Shown: piece by piece, positions 33,212 to 40,521 of the stretch | Numbering within the stretch: position 1 is the first letter of the stretch | Layout: every line of letters begins with the position of its first letter | NCBI RefSeq assembly: GCF_002813635.1 | Contig: NZ_CP016382.1 | Location: 1,178,001 to 1,242,000, forward strand | Source: Spiribacter roseus | GTDB taxonomy: Bacteria; Pseudomonadota; Gammaproteobacteria; Nitrococcales; Nitrococcaceae | Length of the DNA stretch: 64,000 nucleotides | Reading direction: 5' to 3' | The notes under the pieces: generated by a model | The model's database searches: none | Seen by the model: only the letters and a program-made list of their open reading frames with translations | What the model was told of the DNA's origin: nothing | Position numbers and translations under genes: made by a program

Positions 33212-34741
33212 TCAGTCGCGATTGATCCGCAGGCGAAAACCCGCTGCCTCGAGAAAGCCGGCCTCCTCGCTCAGGTCGGCTTCAACCAGCGGGTTGTCAT
33301 CCAGCCAGCCGGCGGGAAAGCGCACGGTGAGCTTGCGCCCGGCAGCCTTGAGAGTGAGTGCCGGCAGGGGTTCGTCGCTGCGCGCGCGCTGCAGGGTCAC
33401 CGCAAGACGCAGCAGTACCGCCAGTCGGACCGAGGCGGTCTGCCAGTCCTCGGGCAGCTCACGGAAGGCATTACGCGGGAACTTGCGTCGATGGGCCCGG
33501 ATCAGCGTGGCCAGCAACTGCTGCTCCTCGCGGGCGAAGCCGGCCAGGTCGCTGTGCCGCACGATGTACTCGCCGTGTTTGTGGTACTGGCTGTGGGAAA
33601 TGTCCAGGCCGATCTCGTGCACCCAGGCGGCCCACTGCAAGGTATCCCGAGCGGCCGGTGTGACCAGCCCCCAGTCGGTCGCCACCTCGCCGCGCAGGGA
33701 ATCGGCCAGCGTTGCCACGCGACGCGCCTGATCCTGATCGACGTGGTAGCGCTCGGCCATCGCCCGAACGCTCGCCGTGCGCACGTCGGCATGCCGGATC
33801 CGCCCGATCAGATCAAATAACAGCCCCTCGCGCAGCGCCCCATCCGCGGCCTCCATCTGCTCGAGACCGAGTTGCTGGAAAGCACCCAGGAGCACCGCCA
33901 GCCCACCGGGCAACACTTCAGCCCGCGAGGCATTGACGCCATCCAACTTCAGGCGCTTGATATCGCCCGCCTTGACCAGCGCCCGGCGCAGCTTCTGCAG
34001 CCCCTTCGGATCAATCCCACCGGCGGTCCAGCCATTTTCGCGCAGGCACCGCTCAATGGCGCGAATGGTCCCGGAGGCACCGATGGCCCGCTCCCATCCC
34101 AATCGCCGGTAGCGATCGGCGATTGGCTCAAGCTCCCGACGCGCGGCGATCTCGGCCTGCCGCAGGCGTTTGTCGGTGATCACCCCGTCACTGAAGAACC
34201 GCTGCGTGGTGCTCACACACCCCATGTGCAGGCTTTCCATTTCGCGCGGGACGAAGTGCTCACCAATAATGAATTCGGTGCTGCCACCGCCGATGTCCAT
34301 CACCAGGCGGCGATCCTCATCATCGGCGATGCTGTGCGCGACCCCCAGATAGATCAGTCGCGCCTCTTCGTAGCCGGAGACGATCTGGATCGGGTGGCCG
34401 AGCGCCTGTTCGGCCTCGCGCAGAAACGCCCGGCTGTCACGCGACTGCCGCAGTGTGTTGGTGCCCACCGCCCGCACGGCACCTTCGGGGAGCTCGCGGA
34501 CGCGCTGACCGAAGCGCTCAAGACAGGCAAGCGCCCGGGCCCGGGCATCGGCGGACAGCCGCTTCTCGGCATCCAGCCCGGCTGCCAGTCGGACCGACTC
34601 ACGCAGCCGGTCGTGGGTGCGCAGCCCCGACTCATCGGGCCGCGCGATGATCATATGAAAACTGTTGGAGCCGAGATCGACCGCCGCAATTTCATCGGCC
34701 TCGTTGACCGGGTCATGGGTGGGCGCTGCATCGACGGCCAT
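33212..34741 (-). CDS. ppx: Exopolyphosphatase Ppx (Ppx/GppA family)
   Basis: Removes terminal phosphates from polyphosphate (and in some members the 5'-phosphate of pppGpp); 509 residues. The ASKHA-fold N-terminus reads IAAVDLGSNSFHMIIAR, followed by VSGYEEARLIYLGVAH, the phosphate-binding VMDIGGGSTEFIIGE and AIGASGTIRAI. The C-terminal HD-like helical domain (about residues 320-420) has WVHEIGLDISHSQYHKHGEYI. This is Ppx rather than GppA by length and by context opposite ppk1. It lies 20 bases downstream of the diguanylate cyclase and appears to be the last gene of a four-gene transcript. A GGGAG site precedes its ATG. Confidence 0.94.
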   Translation of the reverse strand: MAVDAAPTHDPVNEADEIAAVDLGSNSFHMIIARPDESGLRTHDRLRESVRLAAGLDAEKRLSADARARALACLERFGQRVRELPEGAVRAVGTNTLRQSRDSRAFLREAEQALGHPIQIVSGYEEARLIYLGVAHSIADDEDRRLVMDIGGGSTEFIIGEHFVPREMESLHMGCVSTTQRFFSDGVITDKRLRQAEIAARRELEPIADRYRRLGWERAIGASGTIRAIERCLRENGWTAGGIDPKGLQKLRRALVKAGDIKRLKLDGVNASRAEVLPGGLAVLLGAFQQLGLEQMEAADGALREGLLFDLIGRIRHADVRTASVRAMAERYHVDQDQARRVATLADSLRGEVATDWGLVTPAARDTLQWAAWVHEIGLDISHSQYHKHGEYIVRHSDLAGFAREEQQLLATLIRAHRRKFPRNAFRELPEDWQTASVRLAVLLRLAVTLQRARSDEPLPALTLKAAGRKLTVRFPAGWLDDNPLVEADLSEEAGFLEAAGFRLRINRD

Positions 34742-34761
34742 CGGTTCTGACTCCCGTTCGT

Positions 34762-35829
34762 CTAGCCCGACTCGGAATCAATCCGGGCGCGCTCAATGGC
34801 CTGCCAGATGTCCGGGTCGGATGAATGGAACATGCTGGTACCCAGCGCACAGCGCACACGCTCGCGGACCGGCAGGGCGGCAAAGCGCTGGCCTTCGATG
34901 CAGCTGCGGAGTCTTTCCGCCACACGGGCCGCCTCATCGGCGTCGGCGTCGGGCAATGCCACCAGGAACTCCTCGCCGCCGTACCGGCCCAGCCCATCAA
35001 TGTCGCGGACGCAGCCCCGCAGCCGCCGCGCGACCTCACGCAGGACGTCGTCGCCGGTGGCATGGCTGTATTCGCGATTGATCCGCTTGAAGTGCACCAG
35101 GTCGACAAAGATCACCGCCAGCGGCTGGTCAAGGCGCTCGGCGCGCTGCCACTCCTGGTCGATGAACGCGATGATGGCGCTGCGGTTGCTGATGCCGGTC
35201 AGTGGGTCAAGCACCCGCAGGTCATGGGCCTCCTCGCGGGCCCGCTGCAGTTCGATCTGACGGTCCCGCAGCAGGCGTCGCAGCCGGCTGACATGACTGG
35301 CGAAAAAGCCGCCACAGGGCACCAGCGTGCTGAGCGCCACCAGATGCAGCAGCTCCACCTGGGCGTTGAACGCCTCCGGCCGCTGCTGCCAGACGGCCCC
35401 CACCGCCACGGCATAGCAGAGCAACGCGAAACCGCCCAGCGCGGTGAACTGTCGGGCATTGAGGCGCAGCACCCCAAACATCAGCAACACCAGAAACAGC
35501 AGCAGAAGACCGCCCCGGCCGCCGTCCAGCAGGTACATGGTCAGCCCCATCAGCAGACAGACCATGAACATCTGGAGCCCGGTCAGGCTGGGGTCAACGA
35601 AACGCTCGTTGCGGCCGCTGCGGAGAAGCGCGTAGAGCCCCGCATTGACCAGCACGATCACCAGGCTCAGAAATTGCCACTCGGGGATCGCCAGCAGCCC
35701 CTGACGGACATAAAGGCCCATCAGGGCGATGGCAAGGCCGTAGACGGTGGCCGCCAGCAGGAAGCGTCGCACCCGGAGCGACTGCCGCGGGTCATTACCG
35801 GGCAGGATCACCCCTGGCAGGGCATTCAT
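34762..35829 (-). CDS. Membrane-bound GGDEF diguanylate cyclase
   Basis: Predicted to make cyclic di-GMP; 355 residues. Six hydrophobic segments span about residues 20-205, with no recognised sensor domain. A short helical linker leads to the GGDEF domain: LDPLTGISNRSAIIAFIDQ, IFVDLVHFKRINREYSHATGD, and the active-site loop RYGGEEFLVALP, so catalytic residues are kept. An RDID (RxxD) lies exactly five residues before GGEEF, which is the position of the inhibitory I-site. ATG 35829 overlaps the DUF2721 stop as ATGA. ppx follows, so c-di-GMP and polyphosphate genes share a transcript. Confidence 0.9.
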   Translation of the reverse strand: MNALPGVILPGNDPRQSLRVRRFLLAATVYGLAIALMGLYVRQGLLAIPEWQFLSLVIVLVNAGLYALLRSGRNERFVDPSLTGLQMFMVCLLMGLTMYLLDGGRGGLLLLFLVLLMFGVLRLNARQFTALGGFALLCYAVAVGAVWQQRPEAFNAQVELLHLVALSTLVPCGGFFASHVSRLRRLLRDRQIELQRAREEAHDLRVLDPLTGISNRSAIIAFIDQEWQRAERLDQPLAVIFVDLVHFKRINREYSHATGDDVLREVARRLRGCVRDIDGLGRYGGEEFLVALPDADADEAARVAERLRSCIEGQRFAALPVRERVRCALGTSMFHSSDPDIWQAIERARIDSESG

Positions 35830-36221
35830 CGCTCCGACTCCATATCGGCCAGCTGGATATTGATGGCGTTCACCGATATCCAGATCTCGCGCACCGACAG
35901 GGCCAGCGAGACCATCATCAGAATCAGGCTGAGGCCGAACAGCCACCGGGCCACCAGGACAAACCCGCCGAACAACAGGAACATGCTGGCGACACAGGCC
36001 ATCAGGCTGCCAACGCCGGCGGCCTGCATGTACTGAATCAACTTCACGCGCCGACGTAGATTATCAATCTGCGCCAGCAGGCTGCGCCGCTGGGTGCTGG
36101 AGTAGCGGGCCTGCAGATCCCGGATCAGCGAGGCCAGCGCGAGGAACCGGTTGGTATAGGCCAGCAGCAGCAGGGACACCGCTGGAAACAGCAATGACGG
36201 CGTTCCCAGCGTCAGATCCAT
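35826..36221 (-). CDS. DUF2721 family membrane protein
   Basis: A small integral membrane protein of 131 residues in an uncharacterised family. One hydrophobic segment at the N-terminus contains PSLLFPAVSLLLLAYTNRFLALASLI (in two parts), the family hallmark with the Tyr-Thr-Asn-Arg turn. A basic amphipathic helix follows (about residues 36-60, QRRSLLAQIDNLRRRVKLI), then two membrane segments (about residues 65-110) and a short cytoplasmic or periplasmic tail. No catalytic motif is visible. It is coupled to the downstream GGDEF gene by an ATGA overlap and could be a partner or sensor for it, which is inference. Confidence 0.85.
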   Translation of the reverse strand: MDLTLGTPSLLFPAVSLLLLAYTNRFLALASLIRDLQARYSSTQRRSLLAQIDNLRRRVKLIQYMQAAGVGSLMACVASMFLLFGGFVLVARWLFGLSLILMMVSLALSVREIWISVNAINIQLADMESER

Positions 36222-36244
36222 GCCCTGCTCCCCCTGACGGACGC

Positions 36245-36799
36245 TTACTGCGCGCCGCTACCCGACTGGCGCTGCGACTGGACATTGCCGCGGAGGGTCT
36301 CAAAGCGGTCGATCATCTCCGGGACGCTGTCATCGATATCGGACATGGCGTCGACGATGTCTTCCTGCAGCTGCATCTGGTCGTCCTGAATGCCGCTGTC
36401 CTGCATGGCAGTGCGACGCGCCTGTAACAGCGCCTGACGCGTGCTCTGATACTCTTCCATCATCGCCGCGCGGTCTTCCTCGGCCACTTCGCCGCCACGC
36501 AGCTCACGGGCGATATCCTGGAGGCGCTTGACGTCCTCCCGGGGGCTGACGCCCTCGTCGCGCATCCGCGACATCATGCGGTCTTCCAGCGACTGCTGAC
36601 GGTCCGCCAGACCGGGGTTCTCGTTAATCGCCTCCTCGCGGATTGAGGCCAGCGACTGCTGCAGGGACTGCAGCTCCTGGCGGCTCGACGATCCTCCGTC
36701 CGAGCTCTGGGCCTGGGCGAGCCCCGTCGCAGCGACTGCGGCGATCGCAAGCGTGAAGACGGCGCGCCGCGTCCAGTGACAAATGGGTAAATGCGACAT
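36245..36799 (-). CDS. Hypothetical secreted coiled-coil protein
   Basis: A 184-residue protein I do not recognise. ATG 36799 has GGAG seven bases upstream. A signal peptide is clear: basic RR, hydrophobic FTLAIAAVAATGLAQAQ, likely cut near residue 32. The mature part starts with a Ser/Gly stretch and continues as almost uninterrupted polar helix (LQSLQQSLASIREEAINENP, MMEEYQSTRQALLQARRTAM, DIVDAMSDIDDSVPEMIDRF) with high Gln, Glu, Asp and Met, so a periplasmic coiled-coil is expected. No cysteines and no lipobox occur in the mature region. It is first in a chain with DUF2721, a diguanylate cyclase and ppx. Confidence 0.8.
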   Translation of the reverse strand: MSHLPICHWTRRAVFTLAIAAVAATGLAQAQSSDGGSSSRQELQSLQQSLASIREEAINENPGLADRQQSLEDRMMSRMRDEGVSPREDVKRLQDIARELRGGEVAEEDRAAMMEEYQSTRQALLQARRTAMQDSGIQDDQMQLQEDIVDAMSDIDDSVPEMIDRFETLRGNVQSQRQSGSGAQ

Positions 36800-36914
36800 T
36801 GGTGACTCCATCCAGTCTGTTCTGTTCGAATATAAGCCAGCAAAGTACCAGCCTGTTGCGCTGTCGTGTCAACAATCGCTGCGCGATATCAACCAACCAC
36901 GAGTGCATTCCACC

Positions 36915-37592
36915 ATGAACGATCCGCTTGACCCCTTCCAGCGTTACTGCCGGCCCGATCAATTCGGCTACAGCTCACGGGTGGTGTTTCTTGAGCAGCC
37001 CGTTGACTCGACGACTGCTTGGGCTGAAAAGGCCCGGCGCTGGTTCCCCGGTGTGGAGGATTATCTTCAGGCGTATCACCGGGTCGGCAATCCGTGGCTC
37101 TGGTCCGATCGGCTGGCTCAGGGGCGGGCCGCCATCGCCCGTGACCTGGACAATCCCGATCATCGCTGCTGGCGCCTCGACCAGGGGGGCGGGCTCGCGG
37201 GGTTCTGCGAACTGATCCTGCGTCGCGATGGTCAGGCGGAAATCCTTCACTGCGGACTCGTGCCCGGCGCCCGTGGCCAGGGCCTGGGCCAGCGGCTGAT
37301 GGGCAGCGCGCTCGCCGGTGCGCAGGCGCTGGGGGCCCGCCGGATCTGGCTGCATACCTGCAGCGAAGACTCGGTGGCGGCACTGGGTTTTTACCAGCGC
37401 GCCGGGTTTCGGCCCTTCGCCACGCGCCTGGAGTGGGTGATCGACCCACGGCGTCGTGGGCTACTGGGGGCCGATGCCGGCGATCAGGTCGATCTGCCGT
37501 GGACGGGCGCCCAGGCAGTGCGGGCCTTCAACGCGGCTGCAGATGCCGGTTCAACCGCTTCTCGAGCAGCCGAAACCCGCCCAGGATCATGA
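36915..37592 (+). CDS. GNAT family N-acetyltransferase
   Basis: A 225-residue protein with a complete acetyl-CoA site: LAGFCELILRRDGQAEILHC, then VPGARGQGLGQRLMGSALAG and the C-terminal LGFYQRAGFRPFA. The N-terminal ~80 residues (FQRYCRPDQFGYSSRVVFLE) are outside the core fold and may define the substrate, which is unknown. ATG 36915 was chosen because translation upstream shows no similarity to the fold. Its last 65 bases overlap the end of the amino-acid permease on the other strand, an unusually long convergent overlap for this window. Confidence 0.85.
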   Translation: MNDPLDPFQRYCRPDQFGYSSRVVFLEQPVDSTTAWAEKARRWFPGVEDYLQAYHRVGNPWLWSDRLAQGRAAIARDLDNPDHRCWRLDQGGGLAGFCELILRRDGQAEILHCGLVPGARGQGLGQRLMGSALAGAQALGARRIWLHTCSEDSVAALGFYQRAGFRPFATRLEWVIDPRRRGLLGADAGDQVDLPWTGAQAVRAFNAAADAGSTASRAAETRPGS

Positions 37593-38214
37593 ACGTGAGC
37601 AGCACATAGAGCAGTCCGGCGGCCAGAAACAGCTCCATGGGCGTGTAGGTTCGGGCAATGATGGTCCGCGCCACCCCGGTCAGATCCATCAACGTAATGG
37701 TGCTCGCGAGCGCGCTGCCCTTGAGCATGAGGATCACCTCGTTGCTGTACGCCGGCAGCGCGATCCGGAACGCCCGGGGCAGGCGGATGCGACGCCAGAT
37801 CAGCGCCGGGGTCATGCCCACCGCCTCGGCCGCCTCGACCTCACCGCGTGGCACCGACTGAAGGGCCCCACGCAGGATCTCGGCGGTATACGCCGACGTA
37901 TTCAGGGTAAAGGCGATGATGGCGCACCAGTACGCCTCACTCAGATAGGGCCAGAGAAACGACGTTCGGATCGCCTCGAACTGCCCGCTGCCGTAGTAGA
38001 CCAGATAGATCTGCACCAGCAGCGGCGTGCCCCGAAAGAAATAGATATGCGCCATGGGCAAGGCCTTCACCCACCCGCGTGGCGAGACACGCGCCATTGC
38101 CATGGGCACCGCCAGCACCAACCCCAGGACCCCCGAAACGGCGACCAGCTCAAGGGTCAGCAGGGCCCCCTCGGCGAGCGCCGGCAGGCTCTCGATCATT
38201 ACCTGCCAGTTCAT
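37528..38214 (-). CDS. Polar amino-acid ABC transporter permease (HisM/ArtM type)
   Basis: One of two membrane subunits of an amino-acid importer; 228 residues with about five helices. The family start GALLTLELVAVSGVLGLVLA, the string YFFRGTPLLVQIYLVYYG and the EAA loop EAAEAVGMTPALIWRRIRLP (contact with the ATPase) are present. It is the last gene of an operon read ATPase, binding protein, HisQ-like, HisM-like, and its ATG overlaps the preceding stop as ATGA. Its 3' end runs 65 bases into the convergent GNAT gene. The substrate is likely a basic amino acid, judged from the similarity to the His/Arg class. Confidence 0.92.
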   Translation of the reverse strand: MNWQVMIESLPALAEGALLTLELVAVSGVLGLVLAVPMAMARVSPRGWVKALPMAHIYFFRGTPLLVQIYLVYYGSGQFEAIRTSFLWPYLSEAYWCAIIAFTLNTSAYTAEILRGALQSVPRGEVEAAEAVGMTPALIWRRIRLPRAFRIALPAYSNEVILMLKGSALASTITLMDLTGVARTIIARTYTPMELFLAAGLLYVLLTFMILGGFRLLEKRLNRHLQPR

Positions 38215-38903
38215 CCGGCCAGCGTCCTCATGCCATGCGTGGTCCGCCGTTCAAGCCAATGGATCGCGAGCGTGGTGAGCGCCGTCAGCCCCAGATAAAT
38301 GAAAGCCGCCGCCACATAGAAGGTGAATGGCTCTTTGCTGTAGCCCACCGCCACGGAGGTCTCGCGCATCAGATCCTCAAGGCCGATGACCGAGACCAGT
38401 GCCGTGTCCTTGATGAGCGAGAGAAAGATATTGCCGCTGGCCGGCAGGGCGACCCGCCAGACCTGTGGCAGGACAATGCGCCGGAAGATCCGGGCCCGCC
38501 CCATCCCCAGCGCCAGCCCCGCTTCGCGATGCCCCGCCGGTATCGTCGCCAGGGCCCCACGGAAGACTTCGGTCATGTAGGCGCCGTAGTTGAACGCCAG
38601 CGCGATCACGCCGGCCATGAACGGCGACAGCGCGATATACCCGGTGTAGCCCAGCATCGAGGCGACCGCGTTGATCGCGTTGGCCGCGCCGAAATACACC
38701 AGCAGGATCACCAGCAGCTCGGGCAGCCCCCTGACCGTGCCGGTATAGAGCGTGCCCAGCGCCCGCACAGGCGCCGGCCCGGCGGTCTTCGCACTGGCAC
38801 CCAGCAGACCCAGAATGACGGCACAGGCCATGCTGACGATGGCAAGCTGTACCGTCACCCAGGTGCCAGCGGCGAGCTGCGCGCCAAACCCCTGAAGATC
38901 CAT
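38211..38903 (-). CDS. Polar amino-acid ABC transporter permease (HisQ/ArtQ type)
   Basis: The second membrane subunit of the importer; 230 residues. Key strings are GTWVTVQLAIVSMACAVILG, TGTVRGLPELLVILLVYFG and the ATPase-contacting loop EAGLALGMGRARIFRRIVLP. It lies 18 bases downstream of the binding-protein gene and overlaps the HisM-like gene by four bases. The two permeases are expected to form a heterodimer, as in HisQM. Confidence 0.92.
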   Translation of the reverse strand: MDLQGFGAQLAAGTWVTVQLAIVSMACAVILGLLGASAKTAGPAPVRALGTLYTGTVRGLPELLVILLVYFGAANAINAVASMLGYTGYIALSPFMAGVIALAFNYGAYMTEVFRGALATIPAGHREAGLALGMGRARIFRRIVLPQVWRVALPASGNIFLSLIKDTALVSVIGLEDLMRETSVAVGYSKEPFTFYVAAAFIYLGLTALTTLAIHWLERRTTHGMRTLAG

Positions 38904-38921
38904 GCGCAGTCGCCCGGCGGA

Positions 38922-39659
38922 TCAGTAGATATCGAAGGGGAAGTACTCGGCGTTGATCGCCTGATACGTCCCGTCGGCGCGGATCGCCTCAATGGCCTCA
39001 CTGAAACGCGCGGCCAGGGCCTCGTCCCCCTTGCGCACGGCGATGGCGATCTTGTCATCGTCGTAGACCGGGTCGCCCTTGAACTCGTAAGCGGCGCCTT
39101 CGTCGCTCTCGAGCCACTCGTAGCTCACGTAGACGTCGGCGAGCACGGCATCCAGGCGACCGCTTTCAAGGTCCAGATAGGCGTTCTCCTGGGTGTCGTA
39201 GACCCGGATGTCGGCCTCGGGGACATTGTCCTGCAACCACTGGGCGGCAATGGTCGCGCGCTGGGCGCCGATCACGGCATCGGACGCATCAGACGGGCCG
39301 AAATCGCTCTCGTTGGGGGCAATGAACTGCAGCTTGTTGGAATAGTAGGGCTCGCTGAAGCTCACGGCCTCCTGACGCTCGGGGGTGATGGACATCGAGG
39401 CGATGATGGCGTCGTAGCGACCCGCAATCAGGCCGGGGATGATGCCATCCCAGGACTGGGTGACCAGCTCGCAGTCAGCGCCCATTTCGGCGCACAGGGC
39501 CTCGGCGATGTCGACATCAAATCCTTTGACCTCGCCCGAGGCGTCGATGAAGTTGAAGGGCGGATAGGCGCCCTCAGTCGCGATTCGCAGTGTGTCCTGG
39601 GCCGATACGGGCAGGGCGATGAGGCTGCCGAGCAGCAGGGCGAACAGGGAACGGATCAT
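38922..39659 (-). CDS. Polar amino-acid ABC transporter substrate-binding protein (family 3)
   Basis: A periplasmic receptor of 245 residues. The signal peptide (about residues 1-20) ends at PVSAQ. The mature start LRIATEGAYPPFNFIDASGE and the strings GFDVDIAEALCAEMGADCEL, WDGIIPGLIAGRYDAIIASM, SITPERQEAVSFSEPYY and VLADVYVSYEWL fit the Lys/Arg/Orn/His-binding group. The Ala-Ser-Met-Ser-Ile-Thr segment and the Arg after TPE are the usual carboxylate anchor of bound amino acids. Two cysteines in the mature protein may pair. Its ATG overlaps the ATPase stop as ATGA. Confidence 0.93.
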   Translation of the reverse strand: MIRSLFALLLGSLIALPVSAQDTLRIATEGAYPPFNFIDASGEVKGFDVDIAEALCAEMGADCELVTQSWDGIIPGLIAGRYDAIIASMSITPERQEAVSFSEPYYSNKLQFIAPNESDFGPSDASDAVIGAQRATIAAQWLQDNVPEADIRVYDTQENAYLDLESGRLDAVLADVYVSYEWLESDEGAAYEFKGDPVYDDDKIAIAVRKGDEALAARFSEAIEAIRADGTYQAINAEYFPFDIY

Positions 39660-40450
39660 GACAGTGTCACTCCTTTGGCTTCCGATAGATGGGTTGCGAG
39701 AAATGCGCGACAGCGCTCTGATCGGGGCTGACCGAAGACCTCGGAGGGCGGCCCCTGCTCTTCGATGCGTCCGGCGTCGAGGAATACGACGCGATGGGCG
39801 ACATCGCGGGCAAAGCGCATCTCGTGGGTCACGATCAGCATGGTCCGGCCCTCTTCGGCGAGCTGCCGGATCACGCCCAGCACCTCGCCCACCAGCTCGG
39901 GGTCAAGGGCGGAGGTGGGCTCGTCGAAGAGGATGACGGCGGGCTTCATCGCCAGCGTCCGGGCAATGGCCGCGCGCTGCTGCTGGCCGCCCGACAGGAA
40001 CGCCGGATAGGCGTCCTTCTTATCGCCGAGCCCGACTTTCTCGAGCAGATGCTCGGCCTCGGCAACGGCCTGACGGCGGGAAAGGCCGGAGACATGGATC
40101 GGCGCCTCAATGACGTTCTCAAGCACGCTCATGTGAGGCCAGAGATTGAAGTTCTGGAACACGAACCCGATGCCCGCGCGCACCCGGGTGATCTGCTCGT
40201 GGTGGGCGGGGCGCAGCGTACCGTCGCGGCCGGCGCGCAGATCAATGGACTCACCGTTGAACAGGATCTCGCCGGCATCCGGGCGCTCAAGCAGGTTGAC
40301 GCAGCGCAGCAGGGTGCTCTTGCCCGAGCCACTGGTCCCGATCAGCGCCACCACCTCCCCGCGCCGGGCGGTCAGGTCGATGCCCTTGATGACTTCCAGA
40401 TCACCAAAACGCTTGTAAATCCCGCGCAGCTCGATCGCGGTCTCGTCCAT
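39656..40450 (-). CDS. Polar amino-acid ABC transporter ATP-binding protein (HisP/ArtP type)
   Basis: The ATPase and first gene of the amino-acid importer operon; 264 residues. Walker A GTSGSGKSTLLRCVN, Q-loop FVFQNFNLWPHMSVLENV, signature LSGGQQQRAAIARTLA, Walker B VILFDEPTSALDPELVGEV and switch VTHEMRFARDVAHRV are all canonical for the polar amino-acid subfamily. A 71-base gap separates it from the nuclease gene upstream on the same strand and presumably contains the operon promoter, which I could not assign with confidence. Confidence 0.95.
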   Translation of the reverse strand: MDETAIELRGIYKRFGDLEVIKGIDLTARRGEVVALIGTSGSGKSTLLRCVNLLERPDAGEILFNGESIDLRAGRDGTLRPAHHEQITRVRAGIGFVFQNFNLWPHMSVLENVIEAPIHVSGLSRRQAVAEAEHLLEKVGLGDKKDAYPAFLSGGQQQRAAIARTLAMKPAVILFDEPTSALDPELVGEVLGVIRQLAEEGRTMLIVTHEMRFARDVAHRVVFLDAGRIEEQGPPSEVFGQPRSERCRAFLATHLSEAKGVTLS

Positions 40451-40521
40451 GGGATTCCCCGGCGATATGACAATGCGATGACTACATTAGCAGCGCAACA
40501 TGGCGATGTCGCCCAATGCGC

